From Solen grandis (taxonomy: Eukaryota; Mollusca; Bivalvia; Adapedonta; Solenidae), in the NCBI GenBank assembly GCA_021229015.1, contig CM037784.1, forward strand, positions 65,375,223 through 65,439,222: 64,000 bases of DNA, in the 5' to 3' direction. The notes beneath the pieces were generated by a model. That model was not told the origin of the DNA. It made no database searches and saw nothing but the letters and a program-made list of their open reading frames with translations. Below, piece after piece: positions 25,131 to 38,666 of this stretch. Numbering within the stretch: position 1 is the first letter of the stretch; each line of letters starts with the position of its first letter. The position numbers and the translations under genes were made by a program.

Positions 25131-25554
25131 TGTGCAGTATATTTAAGATATTGGAGAATATTTGAAACAGAGGTGTGGAGTGTTGATAGTGAGAGGTGGT
25201 GAAAAATGTGCTCTGAGATTAAATGGATTTGTACAACCTTCTGAATACTCTAGACACTTTAAAACCGGATAATGAACATCTTTGGATATTAAGGTAAACA
25301 TCTTCAAAGAAAAATTAACAATTCAAAACAGAACTTTGTAGTGACAGACATGCAAACTTTTTAAACCTATTGAATACATAGAGGCAATGTAGTACATTCA
25401 AAACTATCCTATACCCTGAGGCATAATCAAGTGTGTACCTTTATATAAACACAACTGTGACACAAGTTCCAAACACAAACCAGTGTTGATGAACTGATGA
25501 ACTGTAATAACAACACAAAATGAGCTCCAATTCAAAATGAACAAGGGAGTAATA

Positions 25555-26390
25555 ATGAAGAAGATACAAAGAAGAGGGGGCGAGATGAATTAAGCAGCAT
25601 CAGTGAGTAAAAAAAAAAAAAATTAAGACAAGTCATGTTGAAGATAAAAACCAAAAACTAAAGAAAAAAATGAAGACATAAGTATGACAGAGTGCTTTAA
25701 AAAACTAGAACAGAAAATAACATGCAGTGAAAACAACCTTCAAGAAAAAATCAAAATAATGATAGCTGAAATGAAAAATGATATCCTATCATCAGTGGAA
25801 CAAAAGCTGATTTACTAGAAAGTAATAAAAATAAAAAAGAAATCAAACAGAAAGAGAAGAAAATGAGAGATTAAGAAGAGAGATAGACAGAGACAAACAA
25901 CAAAGGCAGATTCGATTGAATGACATAGAACAATATGGACGGAGAAACAACCTAAGGATTGATGGAATACAATACAAAAACAATGAAAAAGCTGAGGAAA
26001 CAACACGAAAAGTAATACACCTGCCATAGAATCGGAGAAATAAAAAACGGAAAAAGACAAATAATCATTAAATTTGTTTCGCGCCAAAAAAGGAACAAAG
26101 TAATCAGGGAGAGAAAAGGTCTTCGTGGAGAATCGGTCTACCTCAATGAAGATCTTACAAAACTAACAGAAACTGTATTGATGTCGGTCAAGAGGAAGAT
26201 GACGGATGAAATCGATTCAGTGTGGACAAGAGACTGCAAAATCTTCTATAAAAACACAAGTGGGACGGTGCACAGGTCCGCACCAGTGACTATCAGACCT
26301 GGTTGGATCTACCATGGCCAGCAAAGTGAGATCTCAAATACAAGCATTAGTGTCGCTGAGATACAAATTATCAAAAATGTAAACAAGTAA
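25555..26390 (+). pseudogene. LINE ORF1 (coiled coil, RRM-like and C-terminal nucleic-acid binding parts)
   Basis: A Lys/Glu-rich helical stretch (25640-25900) is followed, across frames, by NDIEQYGRRNNLRI near 25920-25960, the core seen in L1-type ORF1 proteins. Then come RQIIIKFVSRQKRNKVI near 26055-26105 and SVYLNEDLTKLT near 26137-26172. The last frame ends with TAA at 26388-26390. The protein would coat LINE RNA as a trimer and act as a chaperone. Frameshifts and stops (for example after RLRR-type positions near 25870 and 26028) break it. Confidence 0.75.
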
Positions 26391-26399
26391 ACTGTCAAA

Positions 26400-27930
26400 A
26401 ATTGGTAAATCAAAAGAAAAGAATTATAATGCAAGAGTAGAGTAGTGAAAGTAGTAATCTTTACGCAAAAAACAATTACATATAAAATTAATCTTTATGC
26501 AAAAAATAATTATATATAAAATTGTAAGTACACTTATAATAACCAGATAAAAAAGCTAGGTTCACAGGTATGTGTACTTAAATATAGATGGATGGGTTAA
26601 ATGAGGAAAGTAGGTTAAGTATGAACAGATAGATGGATGATAGAATGGATGAAAGAATAGAATAAAAATAAGAAGGAATGGAATATTTTAATGTACTGAC
26701 TGAAAAAGGATAATATATCGTATAGACATGTACACATATATTCACACTTAATATAGCAAGTGTAAAAATGCAATTTTTAACACCTAAAATACAAACTGAT
26801 TAAAGAATTAAAAGAAATGAGCAAATTATGAGAAAAAGGATAATATATTGTATAGACATGTACACATATATACACACTTAATATAGCAAATGTAAAAATG
26901 CAATTCTTAACACCTAAAATACAAAATGATTAAAAAATTAAAAGAAATGAAAAATAATTATAAAGTTTTTGTTATTATAAGGTAACAATGGTAAGACAAC
27001 ACTAGATTATAAAAGACAGTTGAAAAGAAAACAAACAAATATAATTAAACTATTGATTATTCATGATAGTAAATATGTACACAAATGTAATCTAACATCA
27101 ATAAGGGATTTTGATCATGTAGGAGGATGCATATGTCACACAGGTACATGTATGATAGTTCATGTGTTACACACAGTCATTAATGTAAGAAATTTATGAT
27201 CATTCAAGATGGTTCAAATGTTACACAGAGATAATGTAACACTTGTAAGAAAGTTATGATTATATATGATGGTTCAAGTATTACACAGAGATAATGTAAC
27301 ACTTGTAAGAAATTTATGATTATGTATGATGTTCAAATGTTACACAGAGTAACACTTTTAAGAAATTTATGATCATGTATGGTGGTTCAAATGTTACACA
27401 GAGATAATGTAACACTTGTAAGCAACTTATGATCATGTATGAAGATTAATATGCTACATAGAGATAATGTAATGTATGTAATTTTTGTAATAAAGTTACT
27501 ACATGTATATACTGATTATATATCAAAAGATACAATATAGCTCATATATAATAAAAAAAGATAATGAAAGATGGTTCATAAATTACAAGGAATCAACATA
27601 AAACATGTATAAAAAAACACTCTTTAAATGTGTAAGATGTTTCATATGTTGCACTAGCAAATACAAAAATAACACATTGTATGAATATTCTGAGAGCGTA
27701 AGATGGTTCATATGATATACCGACATATGTTTTATAAACATATAATTTATGAGGTGTAATAAATTATAGGATAATATGTTAAATTTATAATTTACATGCC
27801 TCTTTTTCAAATGAATACATTATGCAGCAAATCTTTTTAATAAATATATTTGGGAAAACTTCTATACTGAACAAAGAAATGAGAAAATATAGTGGTTTTT
27901 TCATTAATATAAATGTTCATTTCAAAAAAG
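26400..27930. repeat. Spacer between LINE ORF1 and ORF2 with two tandem duplications
   Basis: A unit of roughly 130-135 bp containing GGATAATATATYGTATAGAC is present twice (about 26705-26960). A unit of about 60 bp containing TTATGATCATGTATGATGGT and TTACACAGAGATAATGTAAC repeats some five times (about 27140-27470). No gene is seen. Confidence 0.7.
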
Positions 27931-27934
27931 ATAA

Positions 27935-30900
27935 ATGGAAGTGAGTATAGGCTCATTGAATGTTAGAGGTTTATGCAATAATAAGAAAAGAGGTCAAATG
28001 CTTGAGTGGTTACAAAACAAACAATTATCAATCTGCTTTCTGCAAGAAACACATTCAACAAATGAAACTAAAGAAAAATGGTCCAGAGAATGGAATGGTA
28101 AATCTTATTTCAGTGGAATTAAACCAAATGCTGAAGGAGTCGCAATTCTGATTAATAAACAGTTTAATTGTAAAATCACAGAGCAGGTCGAACTTATTCC
28201 AGGGCGTCTATTAGCATTAGAAAGGCCAAATAAGGTTTAAGGAGATAAGATAAATAGACAGTAAAATAAGCAAATGTAGAAAAATATTGAAGAATATGAT
28301 GATAAATTTTGAATTAAATGATATATGGAGAGACAAACATCCAGATAAAAAACAAATTACATGGAGATCTAGTGGAAAAAACAATATAGGATCAAGATTG
28401 GATTATTTTTTTAATTTCAGAAACCATTTGCAATATTGTGAAAGAATGTACTATAAAACCTGGATATAGAACTGATCATTCTGTTGTAATAATGAATGTA
28501 AATTTTCAATATCAAGAACGTGGGAAAGGATATTTTAAAATGAATAATAATTTATTATGTTTAACGGAATATCAAAATATAATACGAAAACAAATAAAGG
28601 AAATAGCAGAACTCAATGTAAATGCAAATCCAGATACTAAAAAAAAAAACCAAAAAAAAAGAACAAACATAAGAAAAGAAAATAGAACAAGAATTACTTA
28701 ACACACACTCAACAAATAACAGGAACACAATAGAAAAATTGAACAGTAAAAAAGAACAATTAAATGAAATATATGATAGGAAAGTAAATGGTGCAATTAT
28801 AAGATCAAAAGCAAATAGTGTTGAATACAACGAAAAGAATAGCAAATACTTTGCAAATATGGAAAAAAAAACAAGAAAAACAAAAAAAAATATTTTAAAA
28901 AAAATAACTAAAATAGAAGAACAAGAACTATGTGATGGACTGCTAACTGAATATGAATGTTTACAAGCCTTGCAAGAGATGGGAAATAACAAAAGCCCTG
29001 GATCAGATGGAATAACAGTAGAATTTTATAAAACTTTCTGGAAGGATATAAGTAAATATTTATCTGAATCATTAAACTTTTCATATAATAAAGGACAACT
29101 TTCTGAAATACAACGACAAAGTATAATCACACTTATTCCAAAACAAAATAAAGACTTGACTGACCTATCAAATTGGAGACCACTAAGTTTATTAAATATA
29201 GATCACAAAATAGCAACTAAAGCAATTGCGAATAGAATGAATAGTTCCTTGAAAAATCATATCATACTCACAAACAGGCTTTATGAAGAATCGATATATT
29301 GGGGAAAATGTTCGTTTGATATTTGAAATATTAGATTACTTAAATAGGGAAAATAGACCAGGTTTATTATTCTTTTCAGACTTTGAAAAAGCTTTTGATA
29401 CAATTAATCACGATTTCATGTTTAAATGTCTGAAATACTTTAACTTTGGTGATTCCTTAATAAAATGGATTAAAGTATTTTATAATAATATAAATAGTAT
29501 TATAATAAATAATGGCCATTTAAGTGAAAGCTTCCCTGTTAAAAGAGGCGTCCGACAAGGATGTCCCCTCTCATCGACATTATTATAATTTGTATTGAGA
29601 TACTATCAAACTACATACAGAAGGATAATAAATTAAAAAAAACAGACACTATTTGCTGATGATGCTACATTTTTTAATGATGGTTCAGAAAAATCACTAA
29701 AAAGATTAATTCATGTTATAACAAATTTTGGATATTTATCAGGTCTAAAACTTAACAATTCAAAGTGTACCATATTAAAGGTTAAAAAATAAAAATCTGA
29801 ACTATTGTAAAAATAAAAAAATCATTTAAAAACATTAGGTATGACCATTTTAATGAAAATAATACAAATGTCATGTACAATACAGAACAAAAAATCGAGG
29901 AATTTCATAATTGTTTAAAGCAATGGCAGCATAGAAAACTCACATTACTAGGTAAAATTACTGTAATCAAAACTTTTGCACTTTCAAAACTCATATACCC
30001 TTTTACTGTTTTGCCTAATCCTCCAAGTAAAACTATTCAAGAAATAAATAAAATGATATTCAAATTTATATGGCAAAACAAACCGGATAAAATTTAAAGA
30101 GATATACTATATTTGCAATACAAAAATGGTGGATTAAAATTAACAAACATAAGATTATTTTTGAATTCCATTAAATCATGTTGGGTAAAGAGAATATTAA
30201 ATGAAGAAAATAAAGGACAATGGAAATTATTTTATGAAAGCGTACTCAACAAACATGGTGGCAAATTAATATTTGAATGTAAGGAAATCTTTCTTAAGAT
30301 TATATCTGATAATAGATCTTATAACTAATCATATTTACTCCTTTGAACAATTTCAAAATATTTTTAACATAGATAAAAATGACTACTTAAAATTCCATTC
30401 ATTGATTAAAAATATACCTAAAACAATGTTAGATACTAAAGATATCAAAGAATATATTTTAAAAAAAAAAATAAATTAAAAAAAATATAAACAATATTTA
30501 AAATGAAGCCATAGACTGGCCATGTGTATATATGCAACATTTAAAATAACAAAAGACACTTATCTACGAGATTTCCAGTATAAATTTTTAATGCGAAGAA
30601 TAGCAACCAACAAATATTTAACAAAAATTCAAATAAAAAACAGCAGTCTATGTGACTTTTGTAATAGCAATTTAGAAACAATAGAACACCTTTTTTGGGA
30701 GTGCACACATACACAGCAATTTTGGAATGAGATAAGTGTTTTCTTAAAAACAAAATATTTAGATATAAATTTTAATTACAAAATGATATTTCAAGGCATT
30801 AAACGCAATACAGAAAATAATGACATTAATTTTATCATACTGATAGCAAAATTGTTTATATATCAAAAAGTTTCAAAGTTTCAAAGTTTTATTTCATATA

Positions 30901-30956
30901 CACCAGAAGGTCATAAGACCCATGTGGTTATTACAGCATGGCGACAGTACAAATAA
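27935..30956 (+). pseudogene. LINE ORF2 (AP endonuclease, reverse transcriptase, C-terminal Cys knuckle), broken
   Basis: The endonuclease starts at 27935 (GSLNVRGL, FLQETHS) and continues to GVAILINK near 28150. It is then interrupted; only its last part (SRLDYFF near 28395-28415, RTDHSVV near 28470) resumes. The reverse transcriptase shows NNKSPGSDGITVEF near 28990, LSNWRPLSLLN near 29170, FSDFEKAFDTIN near 29375-29405, RGVRQGCPLS near 29545, and the catalytic ADDA near 29655. A C-terminal CDFC...HLFWEC knuckle lies near 30650-30700. The motif set matches the L1/Tx1 side of LINEs. Several frames, stops and an internal loss in the endonuclease show it is not functional. Confidence 0.85.
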
Positions 30957-31782
30957 ACATAAATATAATAAACAATATATAAACAGCATTTAAATAGCAT
31001 TATAGCTGTCTAGGTATATTTAGACATTTACTATTGCACTGCTTTTGTCAATATTGCATCTTCACTTGCCAAAAAAAAAAAAAAAGTGAAGTAATTGACA
31101 TATATATATATAAATAAATACGAACTTGTCACTATCCATGAAAATAACAGTACAGAGAGAGAGAATGTGAGTGAGGGAGGGTGAGAAAACAATGAAATCA
31201 AATGAAGCTAAAAAACATACTGCCAACTATATATATTTTTAAACAAATTTTAAAATTCAGATTGACAGTTGAACAACATATATCTTTAACACAAAATAAA
31301 TTAATATCTTTCAATAATAAGTGGAGACATTTTCTCTAATATTCAATATGAACATTTAAAAATAAAATAACATAAAAAGTAAAAGAAAAAACCACTCCTA
31401 CCACTTTTTTTTTCAGTATTTTATTTTACTATTTATTTTACTATTATTTTTTTTTGGTCTGTGTCTGTCTGTTTGTTTGTTGTTGTTTTTTTATTATTAT
31501 AAGTAGTAGTAGTAGTAAAACTGAAACATATTTGAAATCGGATGCTCTTTTACATTGCCTTTCTAAATCAATACTCTGTATATCTTTTCTTCACTTTCTT
31601 GTACCTTTTCTACTTTTATTCTGTATACTTTTTCCTTATTTCAAACTCTTCCTTTTCCGCTAATAAAATTTTCTTAATGGATTTATAAATTCCATTGTAT
31701 TAAATTTATACATTGTGTATTGTAATCATGTCATAATATGTAGATGTATTGAAATGGAATGAATAAATAAATGAAAAAAAAA
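30957..31782 (+). other. LINE 3' untranslated region and A-rich tail
   Basis: AT-rich sequence with a GAGAGAGA patch near 31155 and ending in AATAAATAAATG plus an A-run against the 40-bp repeat. Confidence 0.6.
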
Positions 31783-31822
31783 ATGTGCAGTATATTTAAG
31801 ATATTGGAGAATATTTGAAACA

Positions 31823-32200
31823 AATAATGTTCAAATTATCATATTTCAAACTGTAACCGAATTAAAACATGTTCCTATATATAGAAAATAAGACCAATAT
31901 TCATAAAAGCGAGTCTAAATGAAAGCACTATATTTTTACCATCATCAATCTCTTTTCCTTTTAGGAAGCTTTCAAGACTCGGCTAAAAACCTGATGTGAA
32001 GCAACAGGAAGCATTGTTACCTTGAGAGTCCATTAAAGTAAAAATCGACTTACAAGACGGAAATTCCAGAGAAACTCTGGTTTGCTATTAGACTGTTATA
32101 TCTTATTGACGTTTCGATACATACATTCTCTTCCACAATCTCTGTTTTCCTAAATGTTACATGAATCTGATCTGAACACTAGTTTTACAATATGGGAAGG
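31823..32200. other. Unannotated stretch
   Basis: Original flank of the LINE insertion. No gene recognised. Confidence 0.4.
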
Positions 32201-32204
32201 TTGA

Positions 32205-32425
32205 GTCTCAGTGTTCGAGTGATCATGGTCATCCACTGACTATCAATAAGCCCTTACCGCTGTGGGTTCCATTCTCGGTCTACATGTCCCTCTAGGTACT
32301 TCCGGTAGGCCGGTTGTTCTGCCTATTTGGGATCGCTCTCGTGACGTCACTTTACGACTAAAATAACTACCTGGGCGACGATGAACACCAACAAATAGCC
32401 ATCTAATGTGCTGGATTTGTAAACA
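32205..32425 (+). mobile_element. Diverged tRNA-derived SINE
   Basis: Contains the head segment CCGCTGTGGGTTCCATTCTCGG, one or two changes from the intact SINE's B box, and a body with GTAGGCCGGTTGTTCT. More diverged than the copies at 8999 and 49491. Confidence 0.6.
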
Positions 32426-33779
32426 AAAGCCCATTTCGTATTGTTTGGATATTGTTTTTATATGTATTTATAGCTATCTACTTTATTAGTGAAGAGTTGA
32501 ATGAACTATGTTCTTTTCCAAATACAGAAATACGTAATGAAAAAAGAGACAATTAACCTTGATAAATTTTTATTATAATGTTAGATACAAATGCAAAATG
32601 ATGCACACACGCAAAACTATTTTCTAAACATGAATTTTATAAACCTGTTAACGCTATATACAACAATATAATTGTATTCGTATTTGCAGAAAGAATTCGT
32701 GTTTTTCGGCCGTTAGGCCGTTTATTTTCACCCTGACTTCCCGTGAAACACACAGTTATGAAGCGGAAAAAGATTAGGCTTTTCATTGGTTATTATATAC
32801 TTTGCTAAATTCCCATTGGTCATTGTAAAATTAGTCAAAAGAACAGAAAGGAGTTGCGGTAACAAGTTCTTTAGATCTCTGTTTGTTTTAAGTTTTCTTC
32901 CCCTGCGAATGATTTGTCCTGAAAGGAAGACACTGCACCTTTTTCAGATAAACTGAAAGAGTAGAACGCTAAAAAAGAGAAACATATAGATTTCGGAATT
33001 GATCGTTCGACCCTGACAGATCCTATATTCAACAATAACGTAACATCCGGTTTCGTCTAATGCGCAGATGTTTTAAGGCTGTAAGGGTTTATCAAGATTG
33101 TACAAATTATTTGGTTCCGTGGTATTTCAAAGAGCTGCACTGACACAGGAATTACACAACTATTAAACCAACAACAAAATCTATTACATGTTAAACAATT
33201 CGGACACTAATCATCAGTCTGGTTACCACGGCCGAGTATCTTTTTTAAAGATATTTGTTGTTTTTGCCGTTTCCATTTACTGTAATCTGTTATCTAGTTC
33301 ACTACCCCCTAAATATAAATGATATTATATTTTAAATCAATTTCAATACCATATTCAACGACAAAACGTTAAGCTAAATAAAAAATGTAATTCAATGAAC
33401 GAATATCATGTTTCTCGTCATTGTATTACAGTAATTGAAATGTACAGATGTGTGAAATTATGCTCCAGGTGCAGTGTGAAGTTTAATGATATTTTAATTA
33501 TAATAAATTTGAAATAGTATGTAAAACTGCACTCCTGCGAAAAGCAATTCCAGAATCGCTTTGAATGCATTAGAAACGATTAACGTTTCTAGTTGATCAA
33601 ATTTCCATTCCTCCTGACAACAGGATTAAAGTTCTAGAATCAAATTATACAAATAATCTGACATAGAGTAGACAATTGATAAAGTCATATGTACACTCAG
33701 GAATAGTCAATTGATAAAAGAATTACTAGTTTCCAGAGGGCCAACGCTTTATGCGAAGAGCGGTATGTGTGAATGAGCA
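32426..33779. other. Unannotated DNA
   Basis: No supported gene. A small palindrome (CGGCCGTTAGGCCG) lies near 32707-32720. Confidence 0.4.
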
Positions 33780-35030
33780 TAAATATGTATGAATGTATGT
33801 CAGTTTATAAAATGTGAGTATGTGTGATCTGTGTATGAATGTATGTCAGTTTATGTATGTGAGTATGTGATCTGTGTATGAATGTATGTCAGTTTATTAT
33901 GTATTGTGATCTGTGTATGAATGTATGTCAGTTTATGTATGTATTGTGATATGTGTATGAATGTATGTCAGTTTATGTATGTATGTGTGATCTGTGTATG
34001 ATTGTATGTCAGTTTATGTATGTGTGATCTGTGTATGAATGTATGTCAGTTTATGTATGTATGTGTGATCTGTGTATGAATGTATGTCAGTTTATGTATG
34101 TATGTGTAATCTGTGTATGAATGTATGTCAGTTTATGTATGTATGTGTGATCTGTGTATGAATGTATGTCAGTTTATGTATGTATGTGTGATCTGTGTAT
34201 GAATGTATGTCAGTTTATGTATGTATGTGTGATCTGTGTATGAATGTATGTCAGTTTATGTATGTATGTGTGATCTGTGTATGAATGTATGTCAGTTTAT
34301 GTATGTATGTGTGATCTGTGTATGATTGTATGTCAGTTTATGTATGTGTGATCTGTGTATGAATGTATGTCAGTTTATGTATGTATGTGTAATCTGTGTA
34401 TGAATGTATGTCAGTTTATGTATGTATGTGTAATCTGTGTATGAATGTATGTCAGTTTATGTATGTATGTGTAATCTGTGTATGAATGTATGTCAGTTTA
34501 TGTATGTATGTGTAATCTGTGTATGAATGTATGTCAGTTTATGTATGTATGTGTGATCTGTGTATGAATGTATGTCAGTTTATGTATGTATGTGTGATCT
34601 GTGTATGAATGTATGTCAGTTTATGTATGTATGTGTGATCTGTGTATGAATGTATGTCAGTTTATGTATGTATGTGTGATCTGTGTATGAATGTATGTCA
34701 GTTTATGTATGTATGTGTGATCTGTGTATGAATGTTTGTCAGTTTATGTATGTATGTGTGATCTGTGTATGAATGTATGTCAGTTTATGTATGTATGTGT
34801 AATCTGTGTATGAATGTATGTCAGTTTATATATGTATGTGTGATCTGTGTATGAATGTATGTCAGTTTATGTATGTATGTGTGATCTGTGTATGAATGTA
34901 TGTCAGTTTATGTATATGAGTATGCGTGGTCTGTGTATAAATGTATGTAAGTTTATGCTTGTGAGTATGTGTGATCTGTATATGAATGTATGTTAGTTTA
35001 TGTATGTGAGTGTATGAAAGTACTCATACG
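33780..35030. repeat. 41-bp minisatellite
   Basis: About 29-30 copies of a 41-bp unit containing GTATGAATGTATGTCAGTTT and ATGTATGTATGTGTGATCTG. Most are exact, the edge units are diverged or shortened, and a G-to-A variant (GTAATCTG) comes in clusters (34090, 34380-34520, 34800). Confidence 0.95.
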
Positions 35031-37660
35031 TGGATGTATAACAAAAATCGATGAAAGGGGTTATGTATAGATGGAATCATGAAGTTTACTAGATGGGTTA
35101 GATCTAAAGTTTGATCAATGGAGCTTATTCACTCATAATTGATATATTGATCTACACAATGTCATATACATGGCATCATCATCAATGTTTGAGTTACCTT
35201 TAAAAGTGAATTACAAAAGAAAATAACAATATATTATGTTAAGGTTTCAAGAGGTATTAAGGTTCTAATTGATTAAATATTATTATCAATAATAATGTAT
35301 ATTATAAAATAATTATATAAATACGATTCAATATACATTTGATAGATAGTTTGTTGATTTTCAAACTTCTACTTAAATGGCAATAAGTGATGACAATAGA
35401 GCAACAAAAATGTATCTAAATTAAAAACCATATACCTATGCAACCATATATCATATAATATATAAAAAAGAGTAATAACACATTATATGGTATCCAAGAC
35501 TATCAAATTTATTCATAAACCATATTAATAGTTCTATATTCAAAATTACGTAATCGTTCATTTATATATCCGGGTTTATTATAGCTCCAAAGGTCATATA
35601 TATTCTCAATTTGTCAAGGCACATTGGCATATTTCTGAAATGTCTTTAAATCCTAAATAAATTTTATTTAAAATATGATTGAAGCCTTTTACAAAAGTAT
35701 ATGATGGAGAGATTTCTCCTAAGAGCTTTTCAATCCCTCAGTCTTCTAATGCAACTAAATTGAATCATAAAATGTCTAGCGAAATTGAAGACATAAACGT
35801 TCAACTTATGTTTCAATGGAAATGCGCTGTCGGCAAAGAAATGGACTCGTATATCAATATTGTCGAACTAAGTTCAAATTCAGTAGCTCAGCTGTCGCTA
35901 AATGCCTTATTTGATTTTGTTAGACTAATAAGGAGTTAATTTAACTATTATAACAAAGTAAGCATTGAGTTTTGATTTATTTCAAGAAATGCATTAAGGT
36001 CGTTTCAACGGGTTGCCTCTGATTTTATTTTCTTCTTTTTTAAAATTCTCATCTATTTTCAGTAGAATAATAAAGGAAACCCCAAATTTAAAGATGTTTG
36101 TATTAAAAACATAATTTAAAATATGTCCAAAAAATACAATTTAAGCATTTAATGCGTATTTGGCTACAATTTCAATACAAAAACAAACGTCGTGAGATAT
36201 ACTTTTTACATTTTTAGAAAGCCTTTATGTCAAGGGTTTGAATCTGAAAAAATAAGACAATCTGTCCATTGAAATATCTTTTATCATGAAAAAATATATA
36301 AAATTTCATAGATCTTGTAAAGCATGGTCCTTACACAATACCGTTATTTCTCGTTTTCGTTTTCCATGCATGTTTGACAGTATTTTCACCTTTGTAAAAC
36401 ACGTAATAAGTTACAAATTGTGATGTTACATTCAGAAAGTATAATTTTGATATGTTATCAAATTTTTTAGAATGCAATCTTTCTCATTATTTAATGCTTA
36501 GATTTTTTTAAAATATCAAATATCTTTTAGCTATAGTCTAAAGTAGTTTTGTGCAACATTTAAGAACATATTTTGATTAGAAATAAAATACGCCTTTAAG
36601 GTATTTTGTCTGGAGGCACTGTCGACAAAAATGCCATATTGATTTATTTGAATCTGAACAGGAAGGTAACAAGATACGATCATATATTTGGTAAGATATA
36701 GAACAAAAATACGATAATTATTTTTTAGTGCTGAATGGATTTTAAAAGCTTTGACATAGCGACAGCTAAAACCAATGTCATGAAATGTTACCCATAAAAC
36801 ATGTAATAAAACTATCCTCATACAATGTACATCTAATGCTCTTTTTTCATAATAGTAATATGATGTGTTGATAAATAGAACGTTCTTCATATATGGAGGT
36901 AATAAAGGTATAAACTCACTCTGTCTCTCTCTCTCTCTCTCTCTCTCTATAACTTACACCTACTATTTCATAATTTGCATTTTCATGGACTACGCTAAAA
37001 TTTCAGATATGAGAGTGATGATTTGCTTCCGATCTGATTCATTATTATCCTGAAATTTATTGAAGAAATAGAAATGTTTAAACAAAAAGGATTGTTTATC
37101 AAAATAAATCGTATACTGTAACGCTTTCGTCTTCGATAGTTTGTTTCGAGTAAGTTAAACATCTTGTAATACAATTAAAAATACCGAAGGTATACTGTAT
37201 CATTATACTCGTAACATGGAAACCTATTTAATCAGCACAACGAAATGTCTGCTTTTCGAATGTGTGCTATTTATTGATTGTTGGGAGTTTTTTAGATACA
37301 TTTATTTATGTATTAACCTTTTCAAAATATTAGAGCTATTACTTACACTTTGTTTTAGATCTGATGAAATACTTGCAAAATCATTTCGATTACAGTATTT
37401 TGTATATGCAAAATGTTAGGTACGACATAAATAAAATACAAATCAATACACATTAAAACCTCATATAAAAATACAACCTTCGTATTAGAAATAATTCATT
37501 TCAAACCTCGCTATTTTCAGGCCCTCTCCCCGCTTCTTTTATTTTAAGTAACTTGATAATCAGTCTACCTTATTTTAAAACCACTTAACCGCGATTCCAG
37601 TACCGCTCTTGTTTCATGTTAACTTGTGTTTTACTGTAATTTTACACCAGCTTGCATTTA
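35031..37660. other. AT-rich DNA with weak exon-like frames
   Basis: An 86-codon frame at 35679-35939 has reasonable codon texture but no recognised domain. A (CT)n run lies at 36920-36948. A candidate short last exon begins at 37359 after TTTGTTTTAG. None is firm. Confidence 0.3.
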
Positions 37661-37666
37661 TTTCAG

Positions 37667-37745
37667 GCGGACAAATTACAACCATGAATACATTGAAGAA
37701 TACTTAGTTACTACACAGCAGTCAGTGGAACCAGGAAACCAATAA
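37667..37745 (+). CDS. Candidate terminal exon, unknown gene
   Basis: TGCATTTATTTCAG is a good acceptor ending at 37666. After one phase nucleotide, 25 codons follow (starting RTNYNHEYIEEYLVTTQQS) to TAA at 37743-37745. Tyr and Glu are frequent, as in cytoplasmic tails, but no family is recognised. Upstream exons were not identified. Confidence 0.35.
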
Positions 37746-37859
37746 GGAAAGCTTGGTACAACAAAATAATATTTCGTTGTTCATATTAAGTCTAGTGTTT
37801 TCCATTACGAACTAATTCCTGATAATCTAAAAAGCTACAAATCGCTTTATTGTTTTATA

Positions 37860-38340
37860 ACTATTATTATTATTGGCTGAACATAGACAGATTTTAAGGG
37901 CCAGGTTCACCCTCGACGGAGCTATATCGGAGCACAAATCTGCGGTACAGGTACGACAGCGCAACGGAATCACATCGATAAGATCGGTAATACCTCGCCA
38001 GGGTATCGTTAGAACATCGTAAGAACATCGTCAGAACATCGGCGGAAAAATAGCAACGGCCGACGGCGGAAAAATATTTGAACATGCACAAAGTTTTCTG
38101 CCGGAGCAAGCAATTGGACTACAACGGCAGTACACCGAATTGGCTACGTAACTGTCGGTAGAGCATCAGTATTGTCCCGTAATGGATCGGAGATCAGTGG
38201 GACATTAGTATTTCTACGTGCTTTACAAAGTGCTTTCTTGAAAGAGCTCCGCCGATTGTCTCGCTGTTGTTAATTATGAGCTCATATTTAGTCCCGGCGG
38301 GGGTCATCGGTTGTGAATGACAGGCACGTAACCCACACTG
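37860..38340. other. Locally GC-richer stretch, nature unknown
   Basis: CpG-containing sequence with three AGAACATCGT-like steps near 38010-38040 and two GGCGGAAAAATA copies near 38040-38075. It stands out from AT-rich neighbours. It could be an old mobile element or a regulatory island; I cannot decide. Confidence 0.35.
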
Positions 38341-38666
38341 ATGTTAGCTCAAATACTTCAGCTTAAATAAAAATAAACTGTCTGTTAATAAATTAACATC
38401 ATTCTAATTTGAAATAAACAGCCGATGGAAGTATTTTGATTATCATTATTACAAAGCTTTCAGAAAAGATAGACAATGATAAATTCCTATATGTCTATGA
38501 ACCAGAGATAATGTTTGAAGTAATGTTTATTTCTGTATATGATAGCTGTATATTTCCACATTCAACAAACGACAAAAATATGTGTATGGAAACTCAAGAA
38601 ATGTGTTAAGGTATTATTAAGATTTTTTAAACATGTTGCCTTAATTCTATACAAGGAACATATCAG

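Larger units (their letters stand above)
25131..31822 (+). mobile_element. L1/Tx1-like LINE with 40-bp target-site duplication
   Basis: The 40 bp at 25131-25170 are repeated without a difference at 31783-31822 (starting ATGTGCAGTATATTTAAG). Between them lie a 5' leader, an ORF1 remnant (25555-26390), a 1.5-kb repeat-rich spacer, an ORF2 remnant (27935-30956) and a 3' part that ends in AATAAATAAATG and an A-run directly against the right duplicate. This order is that of a complete non-LTR insertion of 6.6 kb. Confidence 0.85.

Noticed and set aside
28561..28992. 143-codon minus-strand frame rich in Phe, Ser and Leu
   Set aside because: It is the shadow of the Lys/Asn-rich LINE ORF2 on the other strand.
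33780..35030. CRISPR-like array
   Set aside because: Units abut directly with no unique spacers and the surrounding DNA is animal; this is a minisatellite.
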